Part shown: positions 7,051-19,274 of the stretch, in pieces
Position numbering within the stretch: position 1 is the first letter of the stretch
Layout: every line of letters begins with the position of its first letter
Assembly (NCBI RefSeq): GCF_012295575.1
Contig: NZ_CP051180.1
Span: 3,286,001 to 3,350,000 of the forward strand
Reading direction: 5' to 3'
Length of the DNA stretch: 64,000 nt
Source of the DNA: Ferrimonas lipolytica
GTDB lineage: Bacteria > Pseudomonadota > Gammaproteobacteria > Enterobacterales > Shewanellaceae
Program-made: the position numbers and the translations under genes
The notes under the pieces: model-generated
The model's input: the letters and a program-made list of their open reading frames with translations, nothing else
Told to the model about the DNA's origin: nothing
The model's database searches: none

Positions 7051-8420
7051 GCGGGGGCTTCCTGACAATAGATATGATCTTGTGGCTGAGGATCATAGGG
7101 GCGAGTTAAGGCGAGGTGCAAGCGTTCTAATGGACCATTGTCACCCAGCTCTGCCGCTTCAATCGCCGCTTGAGCTAGATGGGTGCGTAAGATAATGACT
7201 GGATTAGCCGCTGCTCGTTGTTGTTGCCACCCATCTACATCTGTAATGACCCCAATTCGCTGCTGATACTGCTGCCACCACAACTGCATCTCATCGCCGC
7301 CAAGCAGCGGACAACGCTCGGCATTGGGGTCGAGCTGACTAAACTGCCGCAGGGTAAGGTGATAATCCGCCTGCTGGCTTTGCAACTGCGATAACAGATC
7401 CGCCAGCAGTCCCAAATCCGCTGGAGTAGGCTCAACCAGTCCCAGTCGTGCCCCCATGCGCTCCAAGTAACGCTGTACCAAGGCCGGTTCATAGCTCGCC
7501 AGTGCTGCTTCTAGTTGCTCGGCTGGAATAAGTCCACTAAGTGCCGTAGCCAATTTGGTCAAATTCCACATTGCTACGCCAGGCTGTTGATCAAAGGCAT
7601 AGCGACCACTGTGATCAGAATGATTGCAAACATAGCCGCTGTTAAACTGATTTAGAAACGCAAACGGGCCGTAATCGAAGGTTTCCCCGAGGATCGACAT
7701 GTTGTCGCTGTTCAGTACGCCATGGCAGAACCCAAACGCCTGCCAATCAGCCACAGTGGTGGCGGTGCGCTTCACTACCTCGGCCAACCACTGCGCCCGT
7801 GCATCTGGCGCGTCTTTTAGGTGTGAAAACTGTTGCTCGATGCAGTCTTGTAACAATGCTTCAAGCTGCTGTTGCTGCCCGGTGTAATAGAAATACTCAA
7901 AATGACCAAAGCGCAGATGCGATGAGGTTACCCGAATGGTGATTGCCCCGGTCTCAACCTCTTCTCGGTACACCGGAGTGGATGAACCAACCACAGCAAG
8001 TGCCCGAGAAGTGGCAATACCAAGGTGATGCAACGCTTCGCTGGCCAGAAACTCGCGCACGGCGCTGCGCAATACCGCCCGACCATCGCCACCGCGACTG
8101 TATGGGGTAATACCACTGCCTTTGGCGAACAGCTCATAGCCATTACGCATCCCCAATAACATGCCACGCCCATCCCCTAGCTGCGGAGTATAGCCACCAA
8201 ATTGGTGGCCGCTATAGACCTGCGCAAAGCCAGCCCACGGCAGCTGGTTATGGCCACTAAACAGCTGTAGCAGCTGCTCATCTGGCTTCAAGCCGAGTTG
8301 TTGTGCCACCGATTCGCTCCAGCCCAACCAACGGGGTTGCTGTAACGGCTGCGCGCTGACTTCACTGCCGAGCCACGGTAGCCTTAAACCAATACCTTGT
8401 TGCCATCCTTGCAGTTCCAT
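7014..8420 (-). CDS. selO: protein adenylyltransferase SelO (YdiU)
   Basis: SelO is a pseudokinase that binds ATP upside down and AMPylates proteins, including redox enzymes, in oxidative stress. From ATG 8420 it has 468 residues. Family blocks are all visible: YSGHQFGGYTPQLGDGRG, ELFAKGSGITPYSRGGDGR, and the catalytic FCHGVLNSDNMSILGETFDYGPF with the metal-binding Asn and Asp. The C-terminus reads LSCSS: a cysteine third from the end, where many eukaryotic SelO proteins carry selenocysteine. GAG-rich sequence before 8450 gives an alternative start 10 codons earlier, which is not conserved. It heads the selO-small ORF-srkA-dsbA unit. Confidence 0.95.
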   Translation of the reverse strand: MELQGWQQGIGLRLPWLGSEVSAQPLQQPRWLGWSESVAQQLGLKPDEQLLQLFSGHNQLPWAGFAQVYSGHQFGGYTPQLGDGRGMLLGMRNGYELFAKGSGITPYSRGGDGRAVLRSAVREFLASEALHHLGIATSRALAVVGSSTPVYREEVETGAITIRVTSSHLRFGHFEYFYYTGQQQQLEALLQDCIEQQFSHLKDAPDARAQWLAEVVKRTATTVADWQAFGFCHGVLNSDNMSILGETFDYGPFAFLNQFNSGYVCNHSDHSGRYAFDQQPGVAMWNLTKLATALSGLIPAEQLEAALASYEPALVQRYLERMGARLGLVEPTPADLGLLADLLSQLQSQQADYHLTLRQFSQLDPNAERCPLLGGDEMQLWWQQYQQRIGVITDVDGWQQQRAAANPVIILRTHLAQAAIEAAELGDNGPLERLHLALTRPYDPQPQDHIYCQEAPAWSQTLTLSCSS

Positions 8421-8531
8421 CGGCGCTCCTGTTGTTGATCTTGACCGCAATCATCATCGCCGGGTTATGGCGTTGTCTTTCGCTTACTGCTGCTTTCTTA
8501 TACTCTGCCACAGTTCACAGGGAGTTAACTT

Positions 8532-10583
8532 ATGAAGCATGGACTATTTACGCTGTCACTGTTGGCAGCAACTAGCGTTGGCGTTAATGCCGGCGAGCGC
8601 AATCACGCCATCACCATCGATGATTACTTTACCATCCAAGGCCTAAGCCAACTTGTCCTCAGTGATAACGGCAAACAAGCGGCTTGGGTTCAATCACACT
8701 GGGATAAAGAGGCCGATAAAATCCTGAAGGATCTATGGCGTATCACCCTGCCAGATGGCACTCCAGAGCGTTTAACCTTCACCAGCGAAAACGAAAGCTC
8801 ACCCGTTTTCAGCGCTGACGGGCGCTACCTCTTTTTCAGCAAAGCGCAGAAAAAGGACGAGGCGGATAACCCACCATTCAATGGCAAGACGCAGATTTTT
8901 CGGCTTAGCCTCACCAGCGGTGAAACAGTACCAATTACCTCAGTAAAAGCAGGTATCAGTAAGTTTCAGCTTCAGGGCGATAGTCTCTGGTTTCTGAGCG
9001 AACGGGAGCACAAAGAGTCAGGTCCGTTTGCAACATTGCGTGCCAACCATGACAAACCGCAGTACGGCCACGGTACGGTTAGCGTAAATCCCTTGTATCG
9101 GTTAGATCTAAACAACTACCGCACTGAATTGGTTCTCGATGACGATAAGGTGGTGTGGGACTTTGATGTCAGCCGTGACGGTAAACGGATAGCTCGAGTC
9201 ACCACCTTAGATAACGAGCTGGTTCACCTTGAGGGGTGGAGCGAGGTGGAGGTTTATGATGTCGACGCCAAGCGCAATACCGTGTTAGCTGATGACGCTT
9301 GGCGCGCTCAAGCACCGTCACCCTATGGCTGGTTAATGCAACCGCGTTGGAGCAATGACGGCAATCAACTGGCGTTTCGTATCGACTACGATGGCTACCC
9401 AGGCCAGTTATTTGTCAGCCGCATCGATAACAGCGGCAAGGTCACCAATCAGCTCGATATAGCCCGCCAAGGGGACGATACCCTCAATGGCAGCAACATC
9501 CTGTGGCGTCCAAATAGTAATGAGCTGTGTTACCGCGTCTATGACCACGGTCGCGTGCCGCTGCGCTGCACCACCGTACGTGACGCCAAACAGGGAAAAA
9601 CCCGTACCCTAACTCCAGCTGATTATGTGGTCGGTGGCTTTCAGTTTAGCGCTAACGGCAAACAACTTGCTCTTAGCCATAACGGCCTTGACCACTTCTA
9701 CGAACTTTACAGTGGTAAGGTTGGCAAGCCGCCGGTTCGACGTACTAATATCAACCCCCAGGTCGATAATTGGTTACTGCCACAGATCTCAACAGTCCGC
9801 TGGCAGGCTCCTGATGGCAGCACGGTAGAGGGAATTCTGGAGCTACCAGCTGGCTATAAAAAAGGCGACCAACCGTTACCACTGGTGGTGCAGATCCATG
9901 GTGGGCCAACGGCGGCAACCTCCTATTCGTTGGAGCACCGCAGCTATGGCCGCAGTGTGTTCGCCGCTAATGGTTATGCGTTGTTGTCACCGAACTACCG
10001 CGGTTCTACCGGCTATGGCGATCAGTTCTTGGTCGATCTGATCGGTAAAGAGCACCTGATTGAGGTTGCTGATATTGAAGCTGGGGTCGATAAGCTCATT
10101 GCTGACGGCATCGTTGACGGCGAGAAACTGGCTGTGATGGGCTGGAGTAACGGTGGCTATCTTACCAATGCCCTGATCAGCACCAATAATCGCTATAAAG
10201 CCGCCAGCTCTGGGGCCGGGGTGTGGGATCAACGGTTACAGTGGATGTTAGAAGACACCCCAGGACACGTAATCAACTACATGCAAGGCCTGCCGTGGGA
10301 GCAAACCGAGGCGTACCACAACGCATCGAGCTTAAGTCACGCTGCGGATATCACCACCCCCACGGTGATCCACATGGGTGAAAACGACGAACGGGTGCCA
10401 GCACCTCATGCTAAAGCGCTCTATCGCACCTTGAAACAGTATCTCAATGTGCCGACCGAGTTGCTGATCTACCCTGGCGAAGGTCACGGACTGAGCACCT
10501 ATCAACACAAGTCCGCCAAGATGAACTGGGATCTGGCTTGGTTTAACCACTATGTTTTGGGCAAAGCAACGTCGCAATCGTAG
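8532..10583 (+). CDS. secreted S9-family (prolyl oligopeptidase-type) peptidase
   Basis: A 683-residue serine peptidase. A signal peptide (MKHGLFTLSLLAATSVGVNA) directs it to the periplasm. The first ~400 residues form a WD-like beta propeller with SPVFSADGRYLFF and QPRWSNDGNQLAF repeats. The C-terminal alpha/beta hydrolase has the oxyanion segment VQIHGGP, the nucleophile in GWSNGGY (Ser539), an Asp in HMGENDERVP and the His in YPGEGHGL. It resembles acylaminoacyl-/dipeptidyl-aminopeptidases that trim short peptides. Start ATG 8532 has GGGAGTT upstream. It is monocistronic, ending at a shared terminator with fadL. Confidence 0.92.
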   Translation: MKHGLFTLSLLAATSVGVNAGERNHAITIDDYFTIQGLSQLVLSDNGKQAAWVQSHWDKEADKILKDLWRITLPDGTPERLTFTSENESSPVFSADGRYLFFSKAQKKDEADNPPFNGKTQIFRLSLTSGETVPITSVKAGISKFQLQGDSLWFLSEREHKESGPFATLRANHDKPQYGHGTVSVNPLYRLDLNNYRTELVLDDDKVVWDFDVSRDGKRIARVTTLDNELVHLEGWSEVEVYDVDAKRNTVLADDAWRAQAPSPYGWLMQPRWSNDGNQLAFRIDYDGYPGQLFVSRIDNSGKVTNQLDIARQGDDTLNGSNILWRPNSNELCYRVYDHGRVPLRCTTVRDAKQGKTRTLTPADYVVGGFQFSANGKQLALSHNGLDHFYELYSGKVGKPPVRRTNINPQVDNWLLPQISTVRWQAPDGSTVEGILELPAGYKKGDQPLPLVVQIHGGPTAATSYSLEHRSYGRSVFAANGYALLSPNYRGSTGYGDQFLVDLIGKEHLIEVADIEAGVDKLIADGIVDGEKLAVMGWSNGGYLTNALISTNNRYKAASSGAGVWDQRLQWMLEDTPGHVINYMQGLPWEQTEAYHNASSLSHAADITTPTVIHMGENDERVPAPHAKALYRTLKQYLNVPTELLIYPGEGHGLSTYQHKSAKMNWDLAWFNHYVLGKATSQS

Positions 10584-10594
10584 CCCAGCCAACC

Positions 10595-10624
10595 AAAACG
10601 GCCTCGCAATCGCGAGGCCGTTTT
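10595..10624. terminator. bidirectional terminator between S9 peptidase gene and fadL
   Basis: A perfect 13-bp stem, AAAACGGCCTCGC / GCGAGGCCGTTTT with an AATC loop. A/T ends on both sides let it serve the peptidase gene (+) and fadL (-). Confidence 0.92.
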
Positions 10625-10641
10625 ATCAAACGAACAACAGC

Positions 10642-11946
10642 CTAGAAGCGGTAACTGGCTTGCACGCCCAATAGCCATACATCGCCGTCTACTTCACCTT
10701 CATACAGTGCACCTAATGCCGGCTGCTCTTCAGTGATGTCACCATCGCCAGTCGCAGCAATGTAGGTTGCCGAGAAATCTAGAGTTAACTGTGGGCTAAA
10801 CTCGTACGCCACACCACCGCTAAGCCAGATCCGATCGGAATCTGGAATACTCAGGGTACGATGCTCGTTATCGACTGCTGCTTGATCATAAGCCACACCG
10901 GTACGCATTAACCAGTTGGAGTTAATGCGGTAATCAGCACCAAGCGCAAAACGCCAGCTATCATCGAACTTCTCTTCTTTAAGCAGATCGGAACCGCCGT
11001 CGTAATCAACGATCAGATCGTCAAATTCACTCCATTGGGTCCACTTAATTGAGGCGCTCATGCGCAGAGCCGGGGTTAACTGATGGGCACCAGCGAATTC
11101 AGCAAATGCCGGGAGCGTAACGTCCATCGAAGCCGAGCGCTTCACATAGCCCGCTTCTCCAGCAAACACGTTGTAGTCCCCTTCTAACTCCAAATCGATG
11201 GCACTGTGGTATGCAAAACCAAGCGAGTGACCTTTATTCGACTGCCAATGGACCCCAAAGTTATAGCCCCAAGCGATATCATCGCCGGAGACCTTGCTAA
11301 GCAGAGTGCCGCCGGGTGGGTAGGCAGGTGCTGCGCCAACCGCAACCAATTGTTGATTTAGACCATCGGTCCAACTCGGCGCATGGGCGATGATCTCGCC
11401 GTCGGCGTAAAGAGCACGAATACCGAAACCGATGCTGTAGTTCTCATCGATAGCGTAAGCAACGTTCGGGTTCAGCTCTACGGTGATCACTTCGGTCTTA
11501 GAGCCCAAGAATGCCGCAGCATGATCGTCACTTGGGGTTTCGCTGGTCAAGCCATAGTTTGAGGTAACACCGATCCCATAAGCCCAAGTATTGTCGACCT
11601 TATGGCTGAAATAAAAGTTCGGCACCACGGCACTAGGAACATAATCGTTCAAATCCGCATTGGCTTGCTGCATCTGTCCAGTAACTGGGTTGAAATAGGT
11701 GACGGTACCATCGGTATCAACTTCGGGATCAATATAGACCGCACCAGCAGAGAATTGTATGCCATCAAGGGCAAGCAACATTGCTGCGTTGCGACCTTGG
11801 CTTGAGGCGTTGTCGGCAACAGCAGCGGCACCAGCAAAAGCACGACCAAGGCCAGTCGCTGAGGTTTCAGAAAGCTGGAATCCAGCAGCTGAGACATGAC
11901 CGCTAACCAGCGCAGCGACCAGTAAAGATAGTTTACGGAACTGCAT
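10642..11946 (-). CDS. fadL: long-chain fatty acid outer-membrane transporter FadL
   Basis: A 434-residue outer-membrane barrel of the FadL/TodX family. It has a signal peptide (MQFRKLSLLVAALVSGHVSA), then AAGFQLSETSATGLGRAFAGAAAVADNAS, the N-terminal plug typical of the family. NAA replaces the usual NPA in the plug loop. Amphipathic strands continue to an aromatic C-terminus (ASYRF), the BamA recognition signal. FadL takes long-chain fatty acids and other hydrophobic compounds across the outer membrane. It is transcribed alone; the long upstream region holds a CRP-like half site and then a MITE. Confidence 0.93.
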   Translation of the reverse strand: MQFRKLSLLVAALVSGHVSAAGFQLSETSATGLGRAFAGAAAVADNASSQGRNAAMLLALDGIQFSAGAVYIDPEVDTDGTVTYFNPVTGQMQQANADLNDYVPSAVVPNFYFSHKVDNTWAYGIGVTSNYGLTSETPSDDHAAAFLGSKTEVITVELNPNVAYAIDENYSIGFGIRALYADGEIIAHAPSWTDGLNQQLVAVGAAPAYPPGGTLLSKVSGDDIAWGYNFGVHWQSNKGHSLGFAYHSAIDLELEGDYNVFAGEAGYVKRSASMDVTLPAFAEFAGAHQLTPALRMSASIKWTQWSEFDDLIVDYDGGSDLLKEEKFDDSWRFALGADYRINSNWLMRTGVAYDQAAVDNEHRTLSIPDSDRIWLSGGVAYEFSPQLTLDFSATYIAATGDGDITEEQPALGALYEGEVDGDVWLLGVQASYRF

Positions 11947-12034
11947 AACTACTCCATATCCATTGGCGTTATTATTGTTGTAAGAATATTAAGAAGTTAC
12001 AAATTTGAAACAAGCATTTAAAACAAGTTCGCCT

Positions 12035-12056
12035 TTATATGCGTCAGATCACATTA
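12035..12056 (-). promoter_or_regulatory. possible CRP site upstream of fadL
   Basis: GATCACATTA forms a good CRP half site; the other half is poor (about 14 of 22 positions agree with the E. coli consensus). fadL is CRP-controlled in E. coli, so the place makes sense, about 90 bp before the start codon. Confidence 0.35.
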
Positions 12057-12168
12057 TCCCTAGAGGATCTGTAGCGCTTTCCAGCTCAACTTAGAGTAAT
12101 AACTTCAAACTGAAGCGAGTTTCAATCACCGCCAAATAAGAGTAAATACTCTAATTTAGGCTTTAAAG

Positions 12169-12395
12169 GGCTGTGTCGTAATTAGCTGTTGAAGTTTATC
12201 TTAAGCCTTCGGCTTCACCGATTGCGGTGCTTTTAGGGGGGGCGCGGTGGCGACGGCACATTCTTGGATGCATTAGGGGGGAGCTTCGCCCCCTTTGCCC
12301 CCCTTGCCTTAGGTCGCAGTCCAAAGCGGTAGAAGATCAACGACGGTAGTGCTTTACCAGTATTGGAAAGATCAACACTTAATTGGTACACAGCC
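12169..12395 (+). mobile_element. MITE-like element, copy 1
   Basis: A 227-bp non-coding element with terminal inverted repeats: left GGCTGTGTCGTAATTAGCTG, right (reverse strand) GGCTGTGTACCAATTAAGTG. It is flanked by an exact 8-bp direct repeat CTTTAAAG (12161-12168 and 12396-12403), a target-site duplication. The interior has a C/G-run hairpin (around GGGGGGAGCTTCGCCCCC) and the stretch GGCGACGGCACATTCTTG shared with the other three copies. It carries no transposase, so it would need one supplied from elsewhere. It lies between fadL and leuD. Confidence 0.9.
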
Positions 12396-12510
12396 CTTTA
12401 AAGCGGATATTAATCGCTATAAGGCGCTAAAAGTGACCGAATGCAGCGGAATTAACGAATGGCGATACGAATTAAAAGCAGATTAAAAGCCACACAATTA
12501 GGCAGAAAAA

Positions 12511-12549
12511 TGAAAAAAGCGAACAAGAAGCCCGTTGCTAAACGGGCTT
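12511..12549 (-). terminator. rho-independent terminator of leuABCD
   Basis: AAGCCCGTT / AACGGGCTT stem (12528-12549) with a GCTA loop, 8 bp beyond the leuD stop. On the minus strand a T-run (CTTTTTTC) follows about 10 nt later. Confidence 0.7.
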
Positions 12550-12557
12550 ACATGCCA

Positions 12558-13145
12558 TTAACGCCAACTTGGTTGTTGCTGCTCGAACGCCGATATCTGT
12601 TGCTGCAACGCTAAGGTTTCACCGATAGCATCCAAGCCCTGCAACAAGTTTTGTCGCGCGGCTTCATCCAGCTCAAAAGCAAAGCGGTCGCCTTGACTGC
12701 TGATCACCACCTTATCCACCAAATCGATCTGAATCGGTGCCATTGAGCTAGCCAGTTGCTCAACTTGCTGTACCGGTAGCACTACCGGTAACAACCCATT
12801 GTTGATCGAGTTTTGATAGAAAATGTCGGCAAAGCTTGGGGCAATCACCGCTCGAAATCCAAAGTCTTCCAGCGCCCAAGGGGCATGTTCACGGCTGGAA
12901 CCACAACCAAAATTCTCTCCTGCCAGCAGGATAGTGGCACCATTGAACGGGGCTTGGTTCAAAATGAACTCAGGATTCAGTTGCTCGCCGGCATCATCCA
13001 AGTAGCGCCAATCGTGAAACAGATGCACACCAAACCCTTCACGGCTTACCTTAGCTAAAAACTGCTTCGGGATAAGTTGGTCGGTGTCGATGTTAGCGTG
13101 CAGCAACGGCGCTGCAATACCGGTGTGTTGAGTAAAGGCTTGCAT
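12558..13145 (-). CDS. leuD: 3-isopropylmalate dehydratase small subunit LeuD
   Basis: The swivel subunit (195 residues) that pairs with LeuC to isomerise 2- to 3-isopropylmalate in leucine synthesis. It opens with the family pattern [21 protein letters not shown] and has the active-site block [19 protein letters not shown]. It overlaps the leuC stop by 1 bp, so the two subunits are translationally coupled. It is the last gene of the operon. Confidence 0.97.
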   Translation of the reverse strand: MQAFTQHTGIAAPLLHANIDTDQLIPKQFLAKVSREGFGVHLFHDWRYLDDAGEQLNPEFILNQAPFNGATILLAGENFGCGSSREHAPWALEDFGFRAVIAPSFADIFYQNSINNGLLPVVLPVQQVEQLASSMAPIQIDLVDKVVISSQGDRFAFELDEAARQNLLQGLDAIGETLALQQQISAFEQQQPSWR

Positions 13146-14568
13146 CAGTTGGCCTCCTGTAATGGCTGGGCGGTCATGGTGCGTACATCAACAAAGTGGC
13201 CTGCCACTGCGGCTGCAGCGGCCATCGCAGGGCTAACTAGATGAGTGCGGCTGCCGCGTCCCTGCCGCCCTTCAAAATTACGATTAGAGGTTGAGGCACA
13301 ACGCTGCCCAGCGGTTAAGCGGTCTTCGTTCATGCCCAAACACATCGAACAACCAGGCAGGCGCCATTCAAACCCAGCCGCAGTAAAGACTTTATCGAGG
13401 CCCTCCTGCTCTGCTTGCTGCTTCACTCGCTGTGAGCCCGGCACTACAATCGCCTGCACCGTACTTGCGACCTCGCGCCCCTTGGCAATGCTGGCCGCAG
13501 CACGAAGATCTTCGATACGAGAATTGGTACAAGAGCCGATAAACACCACATCCACCGCAACCTCAGCTATCGCTTGGTTTGGAGTAAGGTCCATGTACCC
13601 CAGTGCCTTATTGGCCGCACTTTGTTCAATAAGATCGGTCATGGTTTGTGGATCTGGAATAACGTCATCGACGGCCATCACTTGGCCTGGGTTGGTGCCC
13701 CAACTGACTTGCGGCGCAATCTTACTGCCATCAATGCAAACAGTGGCATCGAAATCTGCATCATCATCGCTACGTAGCTCTGTCCAATCGGCAATGGCTT
13801 GTTGCCACGGCCCTCCTGTCGGTGCGTATGGTCGGCCAGCAAGGTAATCAATAGTGGTTTTATCCGGTGCAACCAAGCCCGCTTTCGCCCCCAACTCAAT
13901 TGCCATATTGCACAGGGTCATCCGCCCCTCCATGCTCAGAGCTTCAATGGCAGTGCCACAGAACTCGACCACAAAGCCGGTACCGCCGCCGTGACCAACG
14001 GTACCAATGATCGCCAGGACAATGTCCTTAGCACTGATGCCTTGCCCCACCTCACCAAACACCTCAATTTTCATGGTTTTGGCTTTACGTTGGCGCAAAG
14101 TTTGGGTAGCCAATACGTGCTCAACCTCGCTGGTACCGATACCAAACGCCAAGGCACCAAAGGCACCATGAGTCGCGGTGTGGGAGTCGCCACAAACGAT
14201 GGTGCTGCCGGGTAGGGTTAGACCTAACTCAGGTCCAATCACATGAACGATGCCTTGGTTATGATGATGGATATCAAACAGCTCAACCCCAAATTCGGCG
14301 CAGTTCTTTTGCAAGGTTTGCACTTGCGTACGTGCCAAAAGTGGCAGTGCGTCAATAGAAGCGGTTGTGGTGGAGGTGTTGTGATCCATGGTGGCGGTAG
14401 TACGCTCCGGGCGAGCGACCTTACGCCCAGCTTGGCGCAAGCCGTCAAAGGCTTGTGGCGAGGTTACCTCGTGCACCAAGTGACGATCGATATAAAGCAG
14501 TGGCGTTTGCTCTGCTGGGGTATCGATTTGATGTGCCGCCCAAATCTTGTCATATAGGGTTTGTGCCA

Positions 14569-14569
<1 letters not shown>
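13145..14569 (-). CDS. leuC: 3-isopropylmalate dehydratase large subunit LeuC
   Basis: The 474-residue Fe-S subunit of isopropylmalate isomerase. The three [4Fe-4S] cysteines sit in [16 protein letters not shown] and [32 protein letters not shown] is the substrate-binding signature. I start at ATG 14569 in preference to the GTG three bases upstream, giving a TGATG overlap with the leuB stop. It is the third gene of leuABCD. Confidence 0.97.
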
Positions 14570-17210
<2,641 letters not shown>

Positions 17211-17238
17211 CATTACCTCCATCCTTTTTAGGCATAAA

Positions 17239-17261
17239 AAAACCCGCGCAGTGCGCGGGTT
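17239..17261 (-). terminator. leu operon attenuator terminator
   Basis: A 9-10 bp G+C-rich stem ACCCGCGCA / TGCGCGGGT (17242-17260), followed on the minus strand by TTTTTTT. It sits between the leucine leader peptide and leuA, the position of a transcription attenuator. Confidence 0.88.
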
Positions 17262-17300
17262 TTGTGTTTGCTCGAGTCATTGTTACGTCAACCCACAGCC

Positions 17301-17360
17301 TCACCCCACGCAGCGTCCCGGCGGTAGTAGGCTTAGTAGAAGTCGGTCACGTAATAACAT
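17301..17360 (-). CDS. leuL: leu operon leader peptide LeuL
   Basis: A 19-codon ORF reading MLLRDRLLLSLLPPGRCVG: seven leucine codons, in runs of two, three and two, then stop. GGAAA lies upstream as ribosome site. Ribosome stalling at scarce Leu-tRNA would favour an antiterminator over the hairpin at 17239-17261, turning on leuABCD. This follows the enterobacterial leuL scheme, although the peptide is shorter than E. coli's 28 residues. No conventional length filter would report it. Confidence 0.88.
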   Translation of the reverse strand: MLLRDRLLLSLLPPGRCVG

Positions 17361-17546
17361 TTAAGTCGTTTCCAGTTAATGTGAATTTCACAAATGGTAT
17401 GAGTCATCTTTGCCGAGTTATCGGCGCTTTGTCAACCGCTTTCTGTTTACTTTCTCGACTAAATAACACTTAAAACATTGTGACTTGCTAAGCTGATACA
17501 GTAACGATAGTTTCCGTTCAACCAACAGATTAGTAAGGTGATTATT

Positions 17547-19274
17547 GTGCTCAAATGGCTTATTGCCATGGTAATAAGTGCATGTTTAAGCATTAGCGGC
17601 GTTGCCGCCCAGAGCGATCCACTTGACGATATAGCACTGAAAACCAGTGAATTAGATCTCTCTGTCGTAGCGCTGCTGTTACAGCTTAAGCAAGAGCAAT
17701 ATCCCTATGCTACCTCGCCGTGGCAGATGCGCTGGCACCTGTTGCGCTGTGAACAAGCTTCGCTGGTTAACGATATCAATACCATGGAGCAGCAGCTGCA
17801 AGAACTAAAAGCATTTAGTCGTACCAGTGTCGATGCAACTTCCATCATCGCTCTGTGTCAGTCCAACCTCCACGCCGCTAACAACGAGTTTGCTGCCCAA
17901 CAGCAACTTACTTTTCAGCTCATCAACAACACGAAAAGCTGGAACGACCCGCAGCTTAAAGCTGCCTTATTGATGAAATTGGCACTAAATCAGCCACTTG
18001 ATCAGGGCCCACTGGTCATCGTTGATAACCTTTCCGAAGCATTAGTGATAAGCCAAAAGTCACCTCCATCCCCTTGGATAGGTGTTCCGCAAGCGATGAT
18101 GCACTATGGTATTGCTAGGGCGTTTGATAGCCCCAACAACTTCCCCAAAGCACAGCATGCTGTAGAGCAGGCGTTACTCAATGTCCGCCCCGACTCCGTG
18201 CTGCAATGGTTTATCCAATTCAATTATGCGGTGATGTTGGAACATCAAGGCTTACTGCAACGAGCGCACCAACAACTGCAACAGTTATCAACACATCTGC
18301 CGGATGAGCAAATCATCAACCACGGCAAGATTGCCGATTTTCGTGCCAGTGTCGCCTATCAAGTAGAGGATTACCCTGCGGCTATTAACCACGCCAATAC
18401 GGCCATTGCTATCTATACAGCTGCTGCACAGCCTTACCAAGTGGATTTAGCACTAATCATGCTGGGGAAGGCTAAAATACAATCCGGTGACCAATCTGGT
18501 TGGGAACACATCAATATTGCTAAACGGCTGCTCAAGCAAGACTATCGGCTTGAGCCGGTTGCTGCCGTGGAACGCTGGAGCGCCGGTTATCACCTCGCCG
18601 CTGAAGAGTTTATCAAAGCGTATCAATCACTAGCGCAGTACACCGATCTACAAAAAATCATCAACGCCGATCAACAAAAACAGGTCTTGCTCGAACAACA
18701 ACAACTACTTAACGAACAGTTAGATGGTCATCGACAGCGGCTCGCTGCAACCGCAGAAGCCCACTATCGTGGCCAGCAATCACTATTACGGTGGCAGGGC
18801 TATGCATTAGGTTTAACCATGCTAGTTATTATTGTTGCGGTATGGCGTGCAGCTAACCGCATCGGCCACAAGGTTGAGCAAAACCAAACGCCGGAAGCCA
18901 AGCTTACGGTAGCGATACAACAGGCTAAGGATGAATCAGACCCACTGCCGATGCTGTTGCTACGATTGACTAACGTAGCTGCTAGCTCGGAGCGAATACG
19001 ATTACAGCTGACCCAAGATCTGCGCCCGCAGGATCACTGTCTCCAGCTCAATGAGCTTGATTACCTATTGATGTTCCCGTTCGCCAGTGACGGTGAACTG
19101 CAGTGGCGTCATGAGCGGATAGCATTGCAGTTAGAAGCGATATCTATCCGTGCTTATCAGGTCGCTCAGGGACGCCTAAATCAGTTTGATGATGAGAAGA
19201 GCATCATGCTACGGCTGGAGTACGAACTCACTAGTAGTCATGCCCGCAGTCGTACTCAGCCATTGTCGATATAA
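17547..19274 (+). CDS. TPR protein with membrane segment and GGDEF-like degenerate tail
   Basis: 575 residues from GTG 17547, which AAGGTGAT precedes; an alternative GTG at 17538 overlaps that ribosome site. A signal peptide ([19 protein letters not shown]) is followed by ~370 residues of helical TPR-like repeats (for example [36 protein letters not shown]). Then come a coiled coil and one membrane segment, [18 protein letters not shown]. The cytoplasmic ~140 residues look like a decayed GGDEF domain: [20 protein letters not shown] lines up with the RxxD...GGDEF strand, but the GGDEF signature has become NELDY, so cyclase activity is unlikely. The TPR-TM-GGDEF architecture is common in this lineage. 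Its last 19 bp overlap recQ. Confidence 0.68.
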   Translation: MLKWLIAMVISACLSISGVAAQSDPLDDIALKTSELDLSVVALLLQLKQEQYPYATSPWQMRWHLLRCEQASLVNDINTMEQQLQELKAFSRTSVDATSIIALCQSNLHAANNEFAAQQQLTFQLINNTKSWNDPQLKAALLMKLALNQPLDQGPLVIVDNLSEALVISQKSPPSPWIGVPQAMMHYGIARAFDSPNNFPKAQHAVEQALLNVRPDSVLQWFIQFNYAVMLEHQGLLQRAHQQLQQLSTHLPDEQIINHGKIADFRASVAYQVEDYPAAINHANTAIAIYTAAAQPYQVDLALIMLGKAKIQSGDQSGWEHINIAKRLLKQDYRLEPVAAVERWSAGYHLAAEEFIKAYQSLAQYTDLQKIINADQQKQVLLEQQQLLNEQLDGHRQRLAATAEAHYRGQQSLLRWQGYALGLTMLVIIVAVWRAANRIGHKVEQNQTPEAKLTVAIQQAKDESDPLPMLLLRLTNVAASSERIRLQLTQDLRPQDHCLQLNELDYLLMFPFASDGELQWRHERIALQLEAISIRAYQVAQGRLNQFDDEKSIMLRLEYELTSSHARSRTQPLSI

